A stretch of DNA of 64,000 nucleotides from Halorubrum alkaliphilum (GCF_017873815.1 NZ_JAGGKQ010000001.1:124001-188000); one strand, 5' to 3'; positions 1 through 8,728 are shown, counted from the first letter of the stretch. Notes: generated by a model not told the origin, from the letters alone. Numbers and translations: made by a program.

Positions 1-1
1 C

Positions 2-2383
2 GACCCACCGTGGGCCGACGTGTTCGGCCACGAGGAGCCGTACCCCGAACAGGCCGACGGCATCGACGCCGCCATCGAGGCCGCGCGCGACGGCGGGTTC
101 CTCGCGCTTGAAGGCGCGTGTGGAACCGGCAAAACGATGCTGGCGCTAACTGCCGGGATCGACCGCGTCCGGGATCCCGACTCGGACTTCGAGCGCGTGT
201 TCGTGCTCACTAGCGTCAAACAGCAACTGCGCCAGTTCGAGACGGACCTGGAGACGATAAACGCGAATCTGCCGGACGATTACGATCCGGTCTCCGGGCT
301 CACCCTCGTCGGGAAGGCGGACGTCTGCCCGTACGCTCGGGAGAACCGCGGCGGGATCGACCGCGAGAACGTGTACGAGCGGTGTGAGGGGCTCCGCGAG
401 CGGACCCGGAACCTCGTCGGCGACGGCGGCGCGACCACGACGTCGAACCTCGTGAGCGAGGCACGGAGCCAGCAGGTCGGGCTGCTGGACTCGGGATCGT
501 CTGCTTCCGGGGGCGGGACCAGGGCGGCCGACGACGGCGCGTCGTCGCCGGTCGACGCGCCCGCGGCCGACTACCTCTCTGTCGACGGCGAGCCCACCCC
601 GTACCGTCCGGACACCGAGGAGTTCGAGGGGACCGAGTTCTGCCCCTTCTACGCGGGCTTTCTCGACGACGTTCCGGAGGACGGCGGCGACCCCGCGGAG
701 GCGGTCCCGTTCGACATCACCGAGTTGGGTCACGTCGATTCCGACGAGCTCGTTCGACTCTCGGCGAGCCACGGCTCCTGTCCACACTCGATCATGGGTG
801 CGCTCGTCCCCGAGGTCGAGGTCGTGGTCGGGAACTACTATCACGCCTTCGACCCGGTCACGACGGGGACGTTCACCGGCGCGCTGCTCGATGACTCGAC
901 GTTCGTCGTCTGCGACGAGGCGCACATGCTCGAACCACGGGTCCGGGATCTCGTCAGCGACGCGGTCGCCGACGCCAGCCTCAGGGACGCCGTCTCGGAG
1001 ATCACTCGCGTCGTCCAGCCGCTCTCCTTCGAGACGGAGGGCGCGGAGTCGGACGACGCGGATCTCGTCCGCGGAGAGCTAGCGGACAGCGACGTGGACC
1101 TCGAGGAGCTGGAGCGTATCCGGGAGTTCTACTCGGACCTCCGCGAGGAGCTTGACCGGCGCGTGACCACGCATCTCGACCGCGAATACCCCGACTGGCG
1201 TGCGTCGATGCGCGAACTCGACGACGACGAGATCCCGCTTCGAGATCCGGAGGAGCCCGGCGAGGACGGGATCACGACGTGGGCGGCCAAGGAGGGATAC
1301 GACGACCGAGTCTGGTCGCGGGCACCCGCGGTCGGCGCGATCGTCAAGCGTGTCCTCGACACGCTCGCGGACGAGGACAAGCAACGGGCAGCCCCGGGAG
1401 TCGGCAGAACGCTCAACGCGTGGTATCGCGAGGGCCACGAGGACTTCTTCCGTGCGATCGATCTCGAACGGACCCACGACGAGACGGCCCCGCCGGACTC
1501 CTGGCGGCGGGCGTACAACGGGAGTCTGGCGCTGTACAACTGCCTCCCGAGCGAGCCGATCGGCGAGCGGCTCGGAGCGTTCGGCGGCGGCGTGGTGATG
1601 AGCGCGACCCTCGAACCGATGGATGTGTTCCGGGAGGTGACCGGGCTCGACCACCTCGCCGAGCGGGGACGACCCGTCGTCGAGCGAACCTACGGACTGG
1701 GGTTTCCCTCCCAGAACCGCGCGAGCCTCGCAGTCGACGCGCCGAAGTTCACCCACGACAACCGCGGCGCGCCCGGAGAACGGAACGAAACGCGCTTGGC
1801 ATATCTCGACGCAACGGCGACCGTCGCCCGTCGTGAGGGGAACGTCCTGGTCGGCGCGCCGAGCTACGCGGAAGCGGCGTGGCTGGCTGAGGCGCTCGAC
1901 GACCGCCTCGACAAACCCGTGCTCCTCGACGAGTCCTCCGGGGACCGCGAGACGGAGTCGCTGAAGGACGCGTTCTTCGCCGGCGACGGGAAGGTGCTCG
2001 TGACGAGCCTCCGCGGAACCCTCACGGAGGGGGTCGACTACCGCGGGGACCGGCTGGCCGCCGCGGTCGTCTGTGGCGTCCCGATCATCAACACCGCCCG
2101 TCCCCGGACCCGAGCGGTGATCACCGCGTACGACCGACGGTTCGACTCCGGGTTCGAGACGGCTCTCACCGTCCCCGCGGTTCGGAAGGCCCGCCAAGCG
2201 ATCGGCAGAGTGATCCGTGGTCCCGACGAGCGGGGTGTGCGGGTCCTCCTCGACGCACGCTACGCTCGTGACTCGTGGAACGGCGTTCGGGAGTATCTCC
2301 CCGAACATGAGCGCGAGGAGTTCCAGCCCGTGAGCACGGACATGCTATCCGTCGCACTCGATCGGTTCGATACCGACCGTTGA
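2..2383 (+). CDS. XPD/Rad3-type ATP-dependent DNA helicase, 5' end off the window
   Basis: Superfamily 2 DNA helicase of the XPD/Rad3/DinG group, expected to unwind DNA 5'-3' in repair. Numbering from the valine at base 20, Walker A GACGTGKT is at about 32-39, the DEAH box in VVCDEAH at about 298-302, and motif VI QAIGRVIRG lies near the C-terminus. Four cysteines between motifs I and II (about 103, 122, 208, 254) match the 4Fe-4S domain of XPD. The frame is open to the left edge and reads DPPWAD before the GTG at base 20. In this family similar residues normally precede the conserved FGH..PYPEQ, so I infer the true start is a few codons outside the window and the GTG is internal. A low-complexity Ser/Gly/Asp stretch (about 155-180) sits inside the Fe-S/arch region. 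The family call is firm; the exact repair role is inferred. Confidence 0.9.
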   Translation, partial: DPPWADVFGHEEPYPEQADGIDAAIEAARDGGFLALEGACGTGKTMLALTAGIDRVRDPDSDFERVFVLTSVKQQLRQFETDLETINANLPDDYDPVSGLTLVGKADVCPYARENRGGIDRENVYERCEGLRERTRNLVGDGGATTTSNLVSEARSQQVGLLDSGSSASGGGTRAADDGASSPVDAPAADYLSVDGEPTPYRPDTEEFEGTEFCPFYAGFLDDVPEDGGDPAEAVPFDITELGHVDSDELVRLSASHGSCPHSIMGALVPEVEVVVGNYYHAFDPVTTGTFTGALLDDSTFVVCDEAHMLEPRVRDLVSDAVADASLRDAVSEITRVVQPLSFETEGAESDDADLVRGELADSDVDLEELERIREFYSDLREELDRRVTTHLDREYPDWRASMRELDDDEIPLRDPEEPGEDGITTWAAKEGYDDRVWSRAPAVGAIVKRVLDTLADEDKQRAAPGVGRTLNAWYREGHEDFFRAIDLERTHDETAPPDSWRRAYNGSLALYNCLPSEPIGERLGAFGGGVVMSATLEPMDVFREVTGLDHLAERGRPVVERTYGLGFPSQNRASLAVDAPKFTHDNRGAPGERNETRLAYLDATATVARREGNVLVGAPSYAEAAWLAEALDDRLDKPVLLDESSGDRETESLKDAFFAGDGKVLVTSLRGTLTEGVDYRGDRLAAAVVCGVPIINTARPRTRAVITAYDRRFDSGFETALTVPAVRKARQAIGRVIRGPDERGVRVLLDARYARDSWNGVREYLPEHEREEFQPVSTDMLSVALDRFDTDR

Positions 2384-2469
2384 GTCTGGTGTCGGTCATG
2401 CCGACAGGCCGGTCGTACCTGCTCGGTAGCCGGCGCGTAACTATGGCGTCCGGCATCGATCGGACGTCC

Positions 2470-2622
2470 ATGGAAACCACAGGGCAAAGCGAGCGATATC
2501 ACGTCGTCTGTCGTCGGTGTACGGCCGAACGTGTGTTCGATACGGTCGACGCCGCAAACGACTACGCGGACCGACACGCCGGAGAGACCGCACATCCGAT
2601 CGTCGTCGAACGGGTGGACTGA
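2470..2622 (+). CDS. small CxxC protein, function unknown
   Basis: A 50-residue acidic protein starting METTGQSERYHVVCRRC. One CxxC pair (VVCRRC) is followed by an alpha-helical stretch rich in Ala/Asp and a His (DRHAGETAH), which looks like half of a small zinc-binding domain. I chose the ATG at 2470 because it gives a compact protein; an in-frame ATG at 2443 would add nine residues. It follows the helicase on the same strand after 86 bases. Small proteins of this kind are common in haloarchaea but I cannot name the family. Confidence 0.6.
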   Translation: METTGQSERYHVVCRRCTAERVFDTVDAANDYADRHAGETAHPIVVERVD

Positions 2623-2648
2623 GCGGCCGATTCGTCGGCTTCATTCGT

Positions 2649-2656
2649 CCTTTTTT
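2649..2656 (+). terminator. T-tract terminator candidate
   Basis: CCTTTTTT lies 27 bases after the stop of the small CxxC gene and between two convergent genes. Archaeal termination depends mainly on T-tracts, so this is a plausible stop for the plus-strand transcript. No hairpin is visible. Confidence 0.35.
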
Positions 2657-2679
2657 CATCGTCCCCGTCGCGACCGCGT

Positions 2680-3855
2680 TTAGATGACGTTCGACTCGAT
2701 GTCCCGTGGGAAGTGAGTGAGCCACTCGATCCCCGACTCGGTGATGGCGATCGTGTCGGAGTGACGGTAGCCGTACTCGTCGGTGTAGATCCCGGGCTCG
2801 ATGGTGTACACCTGTCCGGGAGCCATTACGGCGTCGTCGCCGTCGGCGACTTCGCCCCACCCCTCATCGATGTACGGCGGCTCGTGGCCGCCGAGCCCGA
2901 TGTTGTGACCGACGTGGTGTCGTGCGAGCTCCGTGATTCCCTGCTCTTCGAAGTAATCATTGACGGCCTCGTCGACGTGAGCGAGGGGTACGCCCGGACC
3001 GAGCGCGTCGACAGCGATCTCCTGAGCTTCGTACATCAGATCGAAGTAGTGTGCCTGCTCGTCGGTGTAGTCGCCGACGAACATGGTTCGTTCCAACTCG
3101 GACCGGTAGCCGTCGACGTTCGCGCTCGCGCCGGTAATCAGGACATCGCCCTCCGAGAGCCGCTCGTTCGGAGTGTGACCGTGCGGGAGCGCCGTCTCCC
3201 TGCCTGAGATGTAGCCCGCGTGGACCGGCCCGTCACCTCGCACCCGGACGCTGTAGGTGTCACCCAGCGTATCGAGCATTGCGCGGGACGCCTCCATTGA
3301 CGCGCGCTGTGACACCGTCGCGGGATGCGCGCCCGGCTCGGAAAAGTCGGCGAGATGTCGGTGCCCGAGGTTGGCCCATTTCGCGGACTCGCGGATGAGG
3401 TCGACCTCGGCGTCGGATTTCTCCCAGCGCATGCGGTCGACCCACGACTGCGTCTCGACATCGAGGAACTCCGAAAGGGCCGGTCCCTCGTACCCCATCA
3501 CCCCGGGCGCTCCGTCGGAGTCAGCGACGACCGACCCGACGCCGAGTCCCCGCAGCATCCCGACGGCGACCTCGATCGGCTTTCCGCCGGGATAGTCGGA
3601 GTAGTGGTGAACGCGGTCGATACGCGGGTTCGGTTCGACGCGCTCGACCTCAAGCCGCGGAACGGTTATCTCGATCCGCTCTTGGGTAACCACGAGGACG
3701 ACGGGACGCTCCGTCTGGATGTGATGGAAGCCGGAGAGATACTCGATCGAGGTCGCGCCGAACCAGACGGCTGCGTCGGCATCGGTGTCCGAGAGCCGGT
3801 CGCGAACCGCCGCCAGACGGTCGCCGAACTCGGTGTCGGGGAGACGTGTCGCCAT
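2680..3855 (-). CDS. creatinase-like M24-family (pita-bread fold) protein
   Basis: A 391-residue protein with the M24 layout: an N-terminal creatinase/prolidase domain (about 10-150) and a C-terminal pita-bread domain (about 160-385). It would normally be annotated Xaa-Pro dipeptidase. The usual five metal ligands (D, D, H, E, E) are not all present. The first Asp region reads VLITGASANVDGYRSELERT, so the two Asp positions are Thr/Gly and Glu; the last Glu region reads GYRHSDTIA instead of GxRxED. His in GHNIGL and Glu in IEPGIY remain. GYRSELERTMF and the C-terminal THFPRDIESNVI resemble metal-free bacterial creatinase as I remember it (GYYTALERTLF, TKFPYGPEKNII). I therefore think it is a metal-independent C-N hydrolase or lyase with unknown substrate, not a proline peptidase. 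The start is the ATG of MATRLPDTEF. Confidence 0.75.
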   Translation of the reverse strand: MATRLPDTEFGDRLAAVRDRLSDTDADAAVWFGATSIEYLSGFHHIQTERPVVLVVTQERIEITVPRLEVERVEPNPRIDRVHHYSDYPGGKPIEVAVGMLRGLGVGSVVADSDGAPGVMGYEGPALSEFLDVETQSWVDRMRWEKSDAEVDLIRESAKWANLGHRHLADFSEPGAHPATVSQRASMEASRAMLDTLGDTYSVRVRGDGPVHAGYISGRETALPHGHTPNERLSEGDVLITGASANVDGYRSELERTMFVGDYTDEQAHYFDLMYEAQEIAVDALGPGVPLAHVDEAVNDYFEEQGITELARHHVGHNIGLGGHEPPYIDEGWGEVADGDDAVMAPGQVYTIEPGIYTDEYGYRHSDTIAITESGIEWLTHFPRDIESNVI

Positions 3856-3940
3856 ACGACCGATCCGGCGAACGGTCGGATAAACGGTCGGGTAGCGGAG
3901 GGTTAGCGAACGACGAAACACGTCGTGAACGCTGTGGCCG

Positions 3941-4552
3941 TCAGTTCTCGCGGCGAGCGAACGCGAGGTTTCCGGAGACGTTCTTGATGTACGCGCGGAC
4001 GGTGTCGCCCTCCTGTGCGCCGGGGACGAACACCGTGTACTCGCCGCGCTCAGCGACGCCGTCGCCCTTCCGGCCGGTGCCGACGATCTCCAGCTCATAC
4101 GTCTTGCCGGACTCGATGGCCTCCTCCTGCCGCTGGGTGTTCGAGGTCGTCTGTTTCGCGACCGGACGGAACGCGCCACACGCCTCACAGCGGAGCATCG
4201 GCGTCCGGTTCTCCGTCTCCAAGCGTGTGTCCGGGAGCCCGCACTCCGAGCAGGTGACGTACGACTCGATGTACGAGTCGATCGCGGCCTGGAAGTCGCG
4301 TTCACGGAAGTTTCCGCTGTATCGTGCGCGACCGTCCTCATATTGGCCGGCCGTTCCGAGCTCCTGTTGGACCTTCGAGTGGACGTGCTCGGGGTCGCGG
4401 GAGAGCGCGTCCGCGATGGCCGAGAGGTTCGTCAGCCGGGTGAACGCGCCATCCTTCTGGTGTTCGGGATCGGGAACGCTCAGTCGTTCGTCGGACCCGC
4501 CGAAATCCGGAACCGCGTCCATCGCGCGGTCGAGACTCGATTCGTATTCCAT
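3941..4552 (-). CDS. translation initiation factor aIF2 subunit beta with C-terminal TRAM domain
   Basis: Beta subunit of archaeal initiation factor 2, which with alpha and gamma carries initiator Met-tRNA to the small ribosomal subunit. The 203-residue protein begins MEYESSLDRAMDAVPDF. It has the aIF2-beta core (about 20-105), a four-cysteine zinc ribbon (CSECG and CEACG, about 112-140) and a TRAM RNA-binding domain (about 150-203, KTYELEIVGTGRKGDGVA). The added TRAM domain is, to my knowledge, typical of haloarchaeal aIF2-beta. An upstream in-frame ATG would add 24 basic residues unlike the family. The gene follows the initiator tRNA gene on the same strand after 115 bases, so co-transcription is possible. 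Confidence 0.93.
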   Translation of the reverse strand: MEYESSLDRAMDAVPDFGGSDERLSVPDPEHQKDGAFTRLTNLSAIADALSRDPEHVHSKVQQELGTAGQYEDGRARYSGNFRERDFQAAIDSYIESYVTCSECGLPDTRLETENRTPMLRCEACGAFRPVAKQTTSNTQRQEEAIESGKTYELEIVGTGRKGDGVAERGEYTVFVPGAQEGDTVRAYIKNVSGNLAFARREN

Positions 4553-4667
4553 ACGCGACCGAACGATAGGGCGACGGAAATCGCTTCCGGGTCGGATCGA
4601 CGATCCGCGAGAGTTGGCGGCCATCGACGTCTACGCCACATGTTCGTCGACAGAGGTCGAAGAGAAG

Positions 4668-4742
4668 TAGCGGGAGGTAGATTTGAACTACCGATCTCCG
4701 GGTTATGAGCCCGGCGGAATCTCCTGGCTATCCCATCCCGCT
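4668..4742 (-). tRNA. initiator tRNA-Met (CAU)
   Basis: Read on the minus strand, AGCGGGA pairs perfectly with TCCCGCT as a 7-bp acceptor stem, followed by discriminator A. The anticodon arm is CCGGG-CTCATAA-CCCGG with anticodon CAU, and the T arm is GGTAG-TTCAAAT-CTACC. The A1-U72 pair and the three G-C pairs at the base of the anticodon stem are the known marks of archaeal initiator tRNA rather than elongator tRNA-Met. CCA is not encoded and there is no intron. Confidence 0.95.
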
Positions 4743-4813
4743 ATCGTGAACAAACCTCGGTAAACTGTTAAGGGTTCTGATCCCGCCGCCCGTGTGCGGT
4801 TATCTGTCGCATA

Positions 4814-4825
4814 GTATTTAAATAC
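4814..4825. promoter_or_regulatory. palindromic TATA-like element
   Basis: GTATTTAAATAC is a perfect 12-bp palindrome in the 159-base gap between the kinase stop and the tRNA. It could be a TATA box for a minus-strand transcript carrying the tRNA, but it lies about 75 bases before the mature 5' end, farther than expected. CCTTAACAG, about 35 bases before the tRNA, is the other candidate. Confidence 0.3.
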
Positions 4826-4901
4826 GATGTCGTCTCCGGATCCGAACGCTCCGAGTGTGGCGGCGTTCGACGGGGCTCGCGGAGTCCCCTGTCTTCGACG
4901 A

Positions 4902-7421
4902 CTACTCCCGTTTGACGCCGTCGAACTCGAACCGGACGCCACCCGTCTCGCTTTCGTGTACCGACACCTCCCAGCCGTGTGCGTCGGCGATCCCGTCCAC
5001 GATCGCCAGACCGAATCCCGTCCCGGAGTCCGAGGTCGTGTATCCGCTCTCGAAGACGCGATCGCGTCGCTCCGCCGGGATCCCGGGACCGTCGTCCGCG
5101 ACGTAAAACCCTTCCTCGGTATCGCCGACGGTCACCGTCACCGGCGACTCACCGTGGTCGACCGCGTTCTGATACAGGTTTCCGAACAGCTGTCGGAGTC
5201 GTCCGGGATCGGCTTCGATCACGGAGTCCGTTTCGACGACGAGCTCGAACGCCTCCGCGTCGACGTTGCCGCGACACCGCCGCGCGAGTTCGATCAGAGG
5301 GACCGGCTCCAGCTCGCCGACCGCCCGGCCCTGTCTCGCGAGGGTGAGAACGTCGTCTATCAGCCGTTCCATGTCGTCGGCCGCGCGCTCACACCGATCG
5401 AGATACGAGAGGTCCTCGGTCTCCCGCGCGAGCCGCATGAACCCGGAAATGACGTTGAGCGGGTTCCGAAGGTCGTGTGAGACGATGCTCGCGAACTCGT
5501 CGAGCCGCTCGTTCTCCCGCTCGATCCGGCGCTGATACGCCCGTCGATCAGTGATGTCCCGGCTGCTCGCGAGGAACCGGTCCTCCCCGTTGACATCGAT
5601 GCGACGGACGTGAACCTCGACCGGGAACTCCGAGCCGTCCGCCCGTCGATACGTCGTCTCCACGCGAGCCGTCTCGTCGACGCCGAGTCCCTTCCACCGT
5701 CCGGGGGCGTCCGATGGATCCATCCCCGTATCTATTTCTTGGACGGACATCCCCACCAGCTCGTCCTCGTCGTAGCCGAGTTCGCGACACAGCGACTGGT
5801 TCACCTCGACGATCTTACCGCTCACGTCGTGGATGTCCATCATGTCCGGGGATCGCTCGAACAGCGCCTCCAGCCGTGCGGAGGTGCGTTCGAGCGCCTC
5901 CTCGCGGCGGTGCGCCTCCGTCACGTCCCGGGAGATACCGAGCACGGCGTCGAAGGAGCCGCCGACCCAGATCGGGCTCAACCGGTAGTCGATGACCACG
6001 GTTTCGTCCGGAAGATCGATCTCGGTCGTGTCCGCGAGGACGTCTCGCTCGCCCGCGACGAGTTCGGCGAACGGGTCCCCCTCGCTCGACTCCCGGATCT
6101 GGTCTACCAACCGACTCTCCGTGCCGAGCAGCGCCTCCCGTTCGACGCCGTACGCCTCCGCGAGATAGTCGTTTACGAAGGCGAAGCGTCCGTCCTCGTC
6201 GTACAGGCAGACCGACTCCGGCATCGCCTCCACCATGCGACGATAGCGTTCGAGGTCGCGTTGGCGCTCCTTCCGTTCGGTCACGTCGATGTGGATTCCC
6301 ACCGCCCGCAGCGGCTCGCCGTCCGGGCCGCGCTGGACGACGCGACCGCGGTCCCGGATCCACTTCCACTCGCCCGACTTCGTTCGCATCCGATGGTCAC
6401 ACTCATAAAACTCCGTCTCGCCCTCGAGATGGGACTCCAAGACGCTCCAGACGTCGTCGACGTCGTCGGGATGGACGCGCTCCTCCCACGCGGAGAGGTC
6501 GTCGTCGATCTCGTCGAGATCGTAGCCGAGCATCGCGGCCCACCCCTCGTCGAACGTCACCGTGTCGGCCGGCAGGTCCCAGTCCCATACCCCGACGTCC
6601 GCTCCCTCGATGGCGAGCGAGAGGCGCTCTGAGACCTCCTCGAGCTCCCGTTCTCGCTGTTTTCGGTCGGTGACATCTCTGAAGTAGACGGAGAGTCCGG
6701 TGTCGGAGGGGTACGCGTGGACCTCGAAGTCGGTGTCCAGCGGATCGTACCGAAACTCGAACTCCCGTGGCTCTCCGATATCCATCGCCTCACGATAGGC
6801 GGTTTCGAGCCTCGTCCCGACGGTTTCGGGGAACGCGTCCCAGACGACTTCGCCGAGGATCGCCTCCTGGTCCCGGTCAAGCATCTCCTCGGCTCGGGCG
6901 TTCGCGTAGGTGAACCGCCACTGGGCGTCGAGCGCGTAGAACGCGTCCGTCATCTGCCCGAGATGGGCTTCGAGCTGCTTCTCGGCTCGTGCTCGCGAGA
7001 CGACGGATTCGATCCGGTTCGCGAGCACCGAGAACTGGTCGGTTCCGCTCTCTTTTCGAAGATAGTCGCTCACGCCCGCGGAGATGGCTTCGCTCGCGAC
7101 CTCCTCGGAGCCCCGCCCCGTGAACAGGACGAACGGGACCTCCCCGTAGCGATCGCGGACGGTCTCTAGGAACTCGATCCCGTTCGTTTCCGGCATGTCA
7201 TAGTCGCTGACGATACAGTCGATACGTTTCGAACCGATCGTCGTGAACGCCTCCGACACGCTGGTCACCGGAATCACCTCGAAGCGGTCGTCGGACCGTT
7301 CGAGGAAGGACGCCGCCAGGTCGGCGAAGTCGGGTTCGTCGTCCACGTGGAGCACGCGAACCGGCATGGACGGATCCGGCGACACTCGTGTGCCGTCCCC
7401 GTTGTCGTTCACGTCACTCAT
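4902..7421 (-). CDS. hybrid sensor histidine kinase: REC, four PAS, HisKA, HATPase
   Basis: An 839-residue cytoplasmic signalling kinase with no membrane segment. Order: receiver domain (about 20-140) with phospho-acceptor Asp73 in IVSDYDMP and Lys in DYLRKES; four PAS/PAC domains (about 150-255, 265-390, 395-515, 520-635), each ending in a D(V/I)T(E/D) motif; HisKA with the H-box SHDLRNPLN (His near 650); HATPase with the N-box LFGNLYQNAVDHG and G-boxes DDGPGIP and GTGFGLAI (about 735-835). Placing REC at the N-terminus is a frequent haloarchaeal design in which a phosphorelay enters the kinase. The signal sensed by the PAS domains and the output partner are not evident; no cognate regulator lies next to it. 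Confidence 0.92.
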   Translation of the reverse strand: MSDVNDNGDGTRVSPDPSMPVRVLHVDDEPDFADLAASFLERSDDRFEVIPVTSVSEAFTTIGSKRIDCIVSDYDMPETNGIEFLETVRDRYGEVPFVLFTGRGSEEVASEAISAGVSDYLRKESGTDQFSVLANRIESVVSRARAEKQLEAHLGQMTDAFYALDAQWRFTYANARAEEMLDRDQEAILGEVVWDAFPETVGTRLETAYREAMDIGEPREFEFRYDPLDTDFEVHAYPSDTGLSVYFRDVTDRKQRERELEEVSERLSLAIEGADVGVWDWDLPADTVTFDEGWAAMLGYDLDEIDDDLSAWEERVHPDDVDDVWSVLESHLEGETEFYECDHRMRTKSGEWKWIRDRGRVVQRGPDGEPLRAVGIHIDVTERKERQRDLERYRRMVEAMPESVCLYDEDGRFAFVNDYLAEAYGVEREALLGTESRLVDQIRESSEGDPFAELVAGERDVLADTTEIDLPDETVVIDYRLSPIWVGGSFDAVLGISRDVTEAHRREEALERTSARLEALFERSPDMMDIHDVSGKIVEVNQSLCRELGYDEDELVGMSVQEIDTGMDPSDAPGRWKGLGVDETARVETTYRRADGSEFPVEVHVRRIDVNGEDRFLASSRDITDRRAYQRRIERENERLDEFASIVSHDLRNPLNVISGFMRLARETEDLSYLDRCERAADDMERLIDDVLTLARQGRAVGELEPVPLIELARRCRGNVDAEAFELVVETDSVIEADPGRLRQLFGNLYQNAVDHGESPVTVTVGDTEEGFYVADDGPGIPAERRDRVFESGYTTSDSGTGFGLAIVDGIADAHGWEVSVHESETGGVRFEFDGVKRE

Positions 7422-7447
7422 TTAGGTAGACACGTCCGTCCGGCGAA

Positions 7448-7645
7448 TTAATCCTTCCCCTCTCCGGCGGCGTACTCGACGACGACGACCGACGCGGTGT
7501 ATCCGATCCCCCCGACGACGAGACCCGCCGCGAGCGCGACGATCGGATCCCTCGCGACGACGTACGCCGAGAGGAAGGCGACCATCCCGACCGCGTTTCC
7601 ACACAACAGCCGTAGCGTCCGATAGCTCGGCGTTCTCGTGGACAT
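7448..7645 (-). CDS. small two-helix membrane protein
   Basis: A 65-residue protein with a short basic N-terminus (MSTRTPSYRTLRLLC) and two hydrophobic segments (about 13-31 and 34-56), ending in a charged tail. No motif names a function. It precedes the sensor kinase on the same strand with a 26-base gap, so the two may share a transcript and the small protein might anchor or tune the kinase; that is inference. An 8-bp inverted repeat lies just upstream of its start codon, and ATTTATAAG (about 7667-7675 on the opposite strand) is a well-placed TATA box. Confidence 0.65.
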   Translation of the reverse strand: MSTRTPSYRTLRLLCGNAVGMVAFLSAYVVARDPIVALAAGLVVGGIGYTASVVVVEYAAGEGKD

Positions 7646-7646
7646 A

Positions 7647-7665
7647 GCCGTACTACGAGTACGGC
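7647..7665. promoter_or_regulatory. perfect inverted repeat between TATA box and start codon
   Basis: GCCGTACT-ACG-AGTACGGC has 8-bp arms and a 3-base centre. It begins one base upstream of the start codon of the two-helix membrane protein and ends against its TATA box. A dimeric regulator bound here would cover the transcription start. A hairpin in the RNA leader is the alternative. Confidence 0.45.
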
Positions 7666-7776
7666 ACTTATAAATTCAAACTGGACCGTCCGAGTCGCCA
7701 CCGGACCGGACGGATCGCCGCCGAGCCGGACGACCGTCGGCTCGAATTTAAACCGGATCGGGCGGCCAGCGGCCAC

Positions 7777-8088
7777 ATGTCGCCGAACGAGACACACACG
7801 GCGCGACGGGCGACGCGATGGATCCGGCTTCTGGCGGTCGTCGTCACGGTCGGATTCCTCGCGAGCGTCGGCGTTCATCTCGGCGCGTACGGGCAGCGAG
7901 TCGTTGCCGAGCTGTCGACGTGGTTCGATCGGACCCCGTTCGGTACGGATCCCGAATCGCTCTCGGTCGTTCCGACGCTTCTCCACGACGCCTCGGTGAT
8001 CGGTGGGATCCTCACGATCGCGGGTGCTGGGTGGCTCGCACTCGTCCTTCTCGTTCGGGTCGCCGTCGGGCTCTCCGCGTCCGCGTGA
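7777..8088 (+). CDS. membrane protein, function unknown
   Basis: A 103-residue protein with a basic N-terminal patch, one hydrophobic helix (about 17-37), an extracytoplasmic stretch of about 40 residues, and a second helix (about 75-98). No conserved motif is recognised. GAATTTAAACC at 7744-7754 is a TATA box about 28 bases before the ATG, so the transcript is probably leaderless. It is divergent from the small membrane gene beside the sensor kinase and lies 79 bases before the thioredoxin-like gene on the same strand. Confidence 0.6.
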   Translation: MSPNETHTARRATRWIRLLAVVVTVGFLASVGVHLGAYGQRVVAELSTWFDRTPFGTDPESLSVVPTLLHDASVIGGILTIAGAGWLALVLLVRVAVGLSASA

Positions 8089-8167
8089 CGGGCACGTCGT
8101 CCGTATCGCCGGCGACTCCGTCCACCCGGACGGAAAGACTTTGCACCCGGCGACGCAACCGGCATAC

Positions 8168-8728
8168 ATGGTCCTGAAAGAATCCGACTCCGAGCTCGAA
8201 CGTGGCGACGCGGCCCCCGCCTTCGAACTGCCGGGCGTCGACGGCGAGACGCGGACGCTCGACTCCTTCGATACGGACGCGCTGCTCGTCGTGTTCACGT
8301 GTAACCACTGCCCGTACGCAAAAGCCAAGTTCGACCTGCTGAACGAGCTCGCCGCGGAGTACGACGATCTATCCGTCGTCGGGATCAACCCCAACGACGC
8401 GGAGGAGTACCCCGAGGACTCCCTCGAAGCGATGCGCGAGCACGTCGCGGACGGCACGATCGCCTACGACGCGTACCTCCGCGACGAGACCGCCGAGGTC
8501 GCGGCCGCCTACGGAGCGGTCTGTACGCCCGACCCGTTCCTGTTCGGTCGCGAGAACGGCGACTGGCGGCTCCGGTACCACGGCCGACTGGACGATGCGA
8601 TGAACCCCGACGACGAACCCACGGAGTGCTACGTTCGCGACGCCGTCGACTCCGTGCTCGCAGGCGAGCGGGTCGACGTGCCGGACCGCCCCTCCCGAGG
8701 CTGCTCGATCAAGTGGCCCGAGGAGTGA
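8168..8728 (+). CDS. thioredoxin-fold peroxiredoxin/TlpA-like protein
   Basis: A 186-residue cytosolic thiol oxidoreductase-like protein. Residues about 10-35 (DAAPAFELPGVDG) form the start typical of AhpC/TlpA proteins, the redox site is FTCNHCPYAKA with a CxxC, and the cis-Pro loop is CTPDPFLF. A conserved-looking tail ends RGCSIKW. Members of this thioredoxin subfamily are widespread, but their partner is unknown. I start at the ATG of MVLKESDSELERG; the frame is open farther upstream but overlaps the preceding gene and encodes nothing family-like. Confidence 0.85.
   Translation: MVLKESDSELERGDAAPAFELPGVDGETRTLDSFDTDALLVVFTCNHCPYAKAKFDLLNELAAEYDDLSVVGINPNDAEEYPEDSLEAMREHVADGTIAYDAYLRDETAEVAAAYGAVCTPDPFLFGRENGDWRLRYHGRLDDAMNPDDEPTECYVRDAVDSVLAGERVDVPDRPSRGCSIKWPEE

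Noticed and set aside
1079..2308. 409-codon minus-strand frame opposite the helicase
   Set aside because: Arg-rich with no family motif; the plus strand carries the complete helicase motifs.
3856..4341. N-terminal extension of the creatinase-like protein
   Set aside because: The extra residues are Arg/Ser-rich and antisense-like; MATRLPDTEF is the natural family start.
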